From VGCC01 sp044375955 (GTDB taxonomy: Bacteria; Actinomycetota; Actinomycetes; S36-B12), in NCBI GenBank assembly GCA_044375955.1, contig JBILLS010000039.1:1-15681 (forward strand): 15,681 nt of DNA, given 5' to 3'. Under the pieces are notes generated by a model that was given only the letters and a program-made list of their open reading frames with translations, searched no databases and had not been told where the DNA came from. Positions 14,256-15,681 of the stretch are shown piece after piece; the first letter of the stretch is position 1, and each line of letters begins with the position of its first letter. The translations under genes were made by a program, and so were the position numbers.

Positions 14256-14990
14256 GTGTCCGAGGTGAGAAGCGTCAGTCCGATCCGTCAGCGGCACCTC
14301 TGGGAGCAGATCGCAGACGAGTTGCGCGCGGCCATCCTCTCCGGGGAGATGGCGCCGGGCACCCGGCTGATCACCGCCGAACTCGCCGAGCGTTGGGGTG
14401 TGAGTCGTGGCCCGGTCCGCGAGGCCCTCATGGCGCTCGAGAATGAGGGGATCGTGGTCAGCACTCGTCGCCACGGCACTGTGGTGGGGACCACTTCAAT
14501 CGTGGATCTCGAGGAGGTACTCAGCGTCCGAGAGGCCGTCGAGACATTCGCTGCCGTCGAGGTGTGCAACCTCGGTGATGAGATCTCCCAGGCCGACCTG
14601 CGCAAGCTCGGCGACCTGCTGAAGAAGATCGAGTCCGAGAAGGAGCAGGGCAAGTACGAAGCAGCTCGGAACCACGACTTCGACTTCCACCAGGCGTTGG
14701 TGGACTTGGCGGGCAATTCTCGATTCTCGGGCATCTACCGTCAAATGCTCTCCCAGAACCGTCACCACGTCCGAGCGATCGATCCGTCGCGGTGGCCGCT
14801 CGTGGGATGGGCGGACATGCGTGCCTTGCACTACGCGATCTTCGACGCGGTCGTCGCGGGTGATGAGGAAGCGGTGCGGGCGGCGATCGCGGAGCACTAT
14901 CGGCATGCCCGTTGGCGCGCCTCGGAACCCTTCGTCGAGAAGGTCCCGCCGAACTCGGCTCCCAAGCGGGTGCGTCGAACGCCAGATTAG
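14256..14990 (+). CDS. GntR-family transcriptional regulator, FadR subfamily (FCD domain)
   Basis: A 244-residue DNA-binding regulator. The winged helix-turn-helix spans about 12-80, with LWEQIADELRAAILSGEM then AELAERWGVSRGPVREAL (41-58), whose Arg-rich recognition helix is typical of FadR-type GntR proteins. The C-terminal helical FCD ligand-binding domain (about 85-225) keeps the metal-ligand set D141, H145, H192 and H214. FCD sensors often bind carboxylic acids such as pyruvate, lactate or sugar acids, fitting the surrounding genes. The frame is open to a TTG at 14178 and has an ATG at 14220. I choose the GTG at 14256 because GGAGGGG lies just upstream and the length then fits the family. 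It lies between the importer operon and the third aldolase, with operator candidate C directly after its stop. Confidence 0.93.
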   Translation: MSEVRSVSPIRQRHLWEQIADELRAAILSGEMAPGTRLITAELAERWGVSRGPVREALMALENEGIVVSTRRHGTVVGTTSIVDLEEVLSVREAVETFAAVEVCNLGDEISQADLRKLGDLLKKIESEKEQGKYEAARNHDFDFHQALVDLAGNSRFSGIYRQMLSQNRHHVRAIDPSRWPLVGWADMRALHYAIFDAVVAGDEEAVRAAIAEHYRHARWRASEPFVEKVPPNSAPKRVRRTPD

Positions 14991-14991
14991 T

Positions 14992-15006
14992 GTCGACTGT
15001 TGACAA
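14992..15006 (-). promoter_or_regulatory. Candidate GntR operator, site C
   Basis: The plus strand reads GTCGACTGTTGACAA, the complement of which begins TTGTCAACAG as in site B. It begins one base after the GntR stop codon and 68 bases ahead of the third aldolase start. A TTGACA lies within it (15000-15005) but no good -10 follows at 17 bases. Confidence 0.6.
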
Positions 15007-15045
15007 TGCCCCTGGCCCTTGGGAGCATTCGCGTGAAGACACCTC

Positions 15046-15053
15046 TATATAAG
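15046..15053 (+). promoter_or_regulatory. Possible -10 region of the third aldolase gene
   Basis: TATATAAG stands out in GC-rich sequence 21 bases ahead of the GTG start. If it is the -10 box, the leader is very short and operator C lies about 40 bases upstream of the box. No matching -35 is obvious. Confidence 0.3.
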
Positions 15054-15073
15054 CGTGAGGAGCGTGGCCGCTA

Positions 15074-15681
15074 GTGGCATCGCCCAAGGGGAACCCCCTC
15101 CGGACACGACTCGGATCTCAGGAGCCGCTCTTTGGTGGCTGGTGCACTCTGCCCACATCTTTCGCGGCGGAGCTCGTTGGTTCGAGCGGGGTGGACTACG
15201 CGGTCGTGGACATGCAGCACGGTCTGACCGGATACTCGGATCTGGTGTCGATGCTGCAGGGGATCAGCCTCACGGGTGCGGTTCCGATGGTTCGGATTCC
15301 CTTCGGAGACCACGGTATTGCTCAGCGCGCTCTCGACGCTGGCGCGATGGGGTTGATCTTCCCGATGGTCAACTCTGTGCCCTTGGCCGAGGAAGCCGTC
15401 CGCTCCTGTCGTTATCCACCGTTGGGTGAGCGCAGCTACGGTCCCATCCGGGCGCGCCTGCACATCGACATCGACACGCAGTGGGTCAACCAGCAAATTC
15501 TCTGCCTCGTCCAAATCGAGACGAAGGAAGCGATGGCGAACCTCGATGGCATCCTCGCGGTGCCGGGAATCGACGGTGTCTATGTGGGGCCAGCCGACCT
15601 GGCATTGAGTCACGGTATGCCACCGGGGAAGTCATCGCCGGAGCTCGACGAACTGCTGGCGCGCATCGTCGATGCGTGTCG
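15074..15681 (+). CDS. HpcH/HpaI-family class II aldolase, DMQHG subgroup, N-terminal part, cut by window edge
   Basis: An open frame of 202 complete codons to the window edge. The active-site landmarks match the aldolase at 12380 almost residue for residue: D46-M-Q-H49-G, R74 (MVRIP), QRALDAGA (84-91), CRYPPLGERS (112-121) and RSYGPIRA. Metal ligands E149 (QIET) and D175 (GPADL) follow. The start is GTG at 15074; an in-frame TGA 18 bases upstream limits choices, and GAGGAG (15057-15062) is the ribosome site at a rather long 11-base spacing. It begins a new unit behind operator C, just after the GntR gene. A dehydrogenase or further pathway genes may follow outside the window. It presumably cleaves a keto acid related to that of the 12380 enzyme. 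Confidence 0.9.
   Translation, partial: MASPKGNPLRTRLGSQEPLFGGWCTLPTSFAAELVGSSGVDYAVVDMQHGLTGYSDLVSMLQGISLTGAVPMVRIPFGDHGIAQRALDAGAMGLIFPMVNSVPLAEEAVRSCRYPPLGERSYGPIRARLHIDIDTQWVNQQILCLVQIETKEAMANLDGILAVPGIDGVYVGPADLALSHGMPPGKSSPELDELLARIVDAC

Overview
The window is GC-rich DNA (clearly so by eye, not counted) with tightly packed genes, frequent GTG starts and four-base stop/start overlaps. It contains a family-5 ('peptide/nickel/glycoside'-type) ABC importer and a FadR-type GntR regulator. This looks like a catabolic island of a high-GC actinobacterium; the lineage is inference. I saw no RNA genes, mobile elements, CRISPR or phage genes. No gene-free stretch exceeds 300 bases; the longest gaps are 155, 159 and 133 bases.

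Layout, left to right. (1) 1-929, minus strand: a SnoaL/NTF2-like protein followed by a fumarylacetoacetate-hydrolase-family protein cut by the window edge. (2) Divergent from these, 1085-2161 plus: a Gfo/Idh/MocA oxidoreductase. (3) Converging on it, a four-gene minus-strand operon (5763 down to 2165): HpcH/HpaI aldolase, CtBP-like D-2-hydroxyacid dehydrogenase, and two sugar-phosphate isomerase/epimerase-like TIM barrels. (4) From 5862, plus strand: a second D-2-hydroxyacid dehydrogenase. Then come a secreted solute-binding protein, two permeases, two ATPases, a second HpcH/HpaI aldolase and a third D-2-hydroxyacid dehydrogenase; the translation signals from the first permease to that aldolase overlap. 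(5) 14256-14990: a FadR-subfamily GntR regulator. (6) From 15074 to the edge: a third HpcH/HpaI aldolase, incomplete.

Working model (inference): the importer brings in a sugar-derived or hydroxy/keto-acid compound. The Gfo/Idh/MocA enzyme and TIM-barrel isomerases rearrange it. The class II aldolases split 2-keto acid intermediates into pyruvate-type products plus an aldehyde, and the 2-hydroxyacid dehydrogenases interconvert 2-keto and 2-hydroxy acids. The FAH protein may cleave a diketo acid on a side branch. A near-identical 15-base element (TTGTCAACARTYRAC on one strand) lies upstream of three transcription units: between the two divergent units at 5.8 kb, ahead of the binding-protein gene, and ahead of the last aldolase. 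It is the best candidate for the operator of the local GntR protein. The true substrate cannot be read from the sequence.
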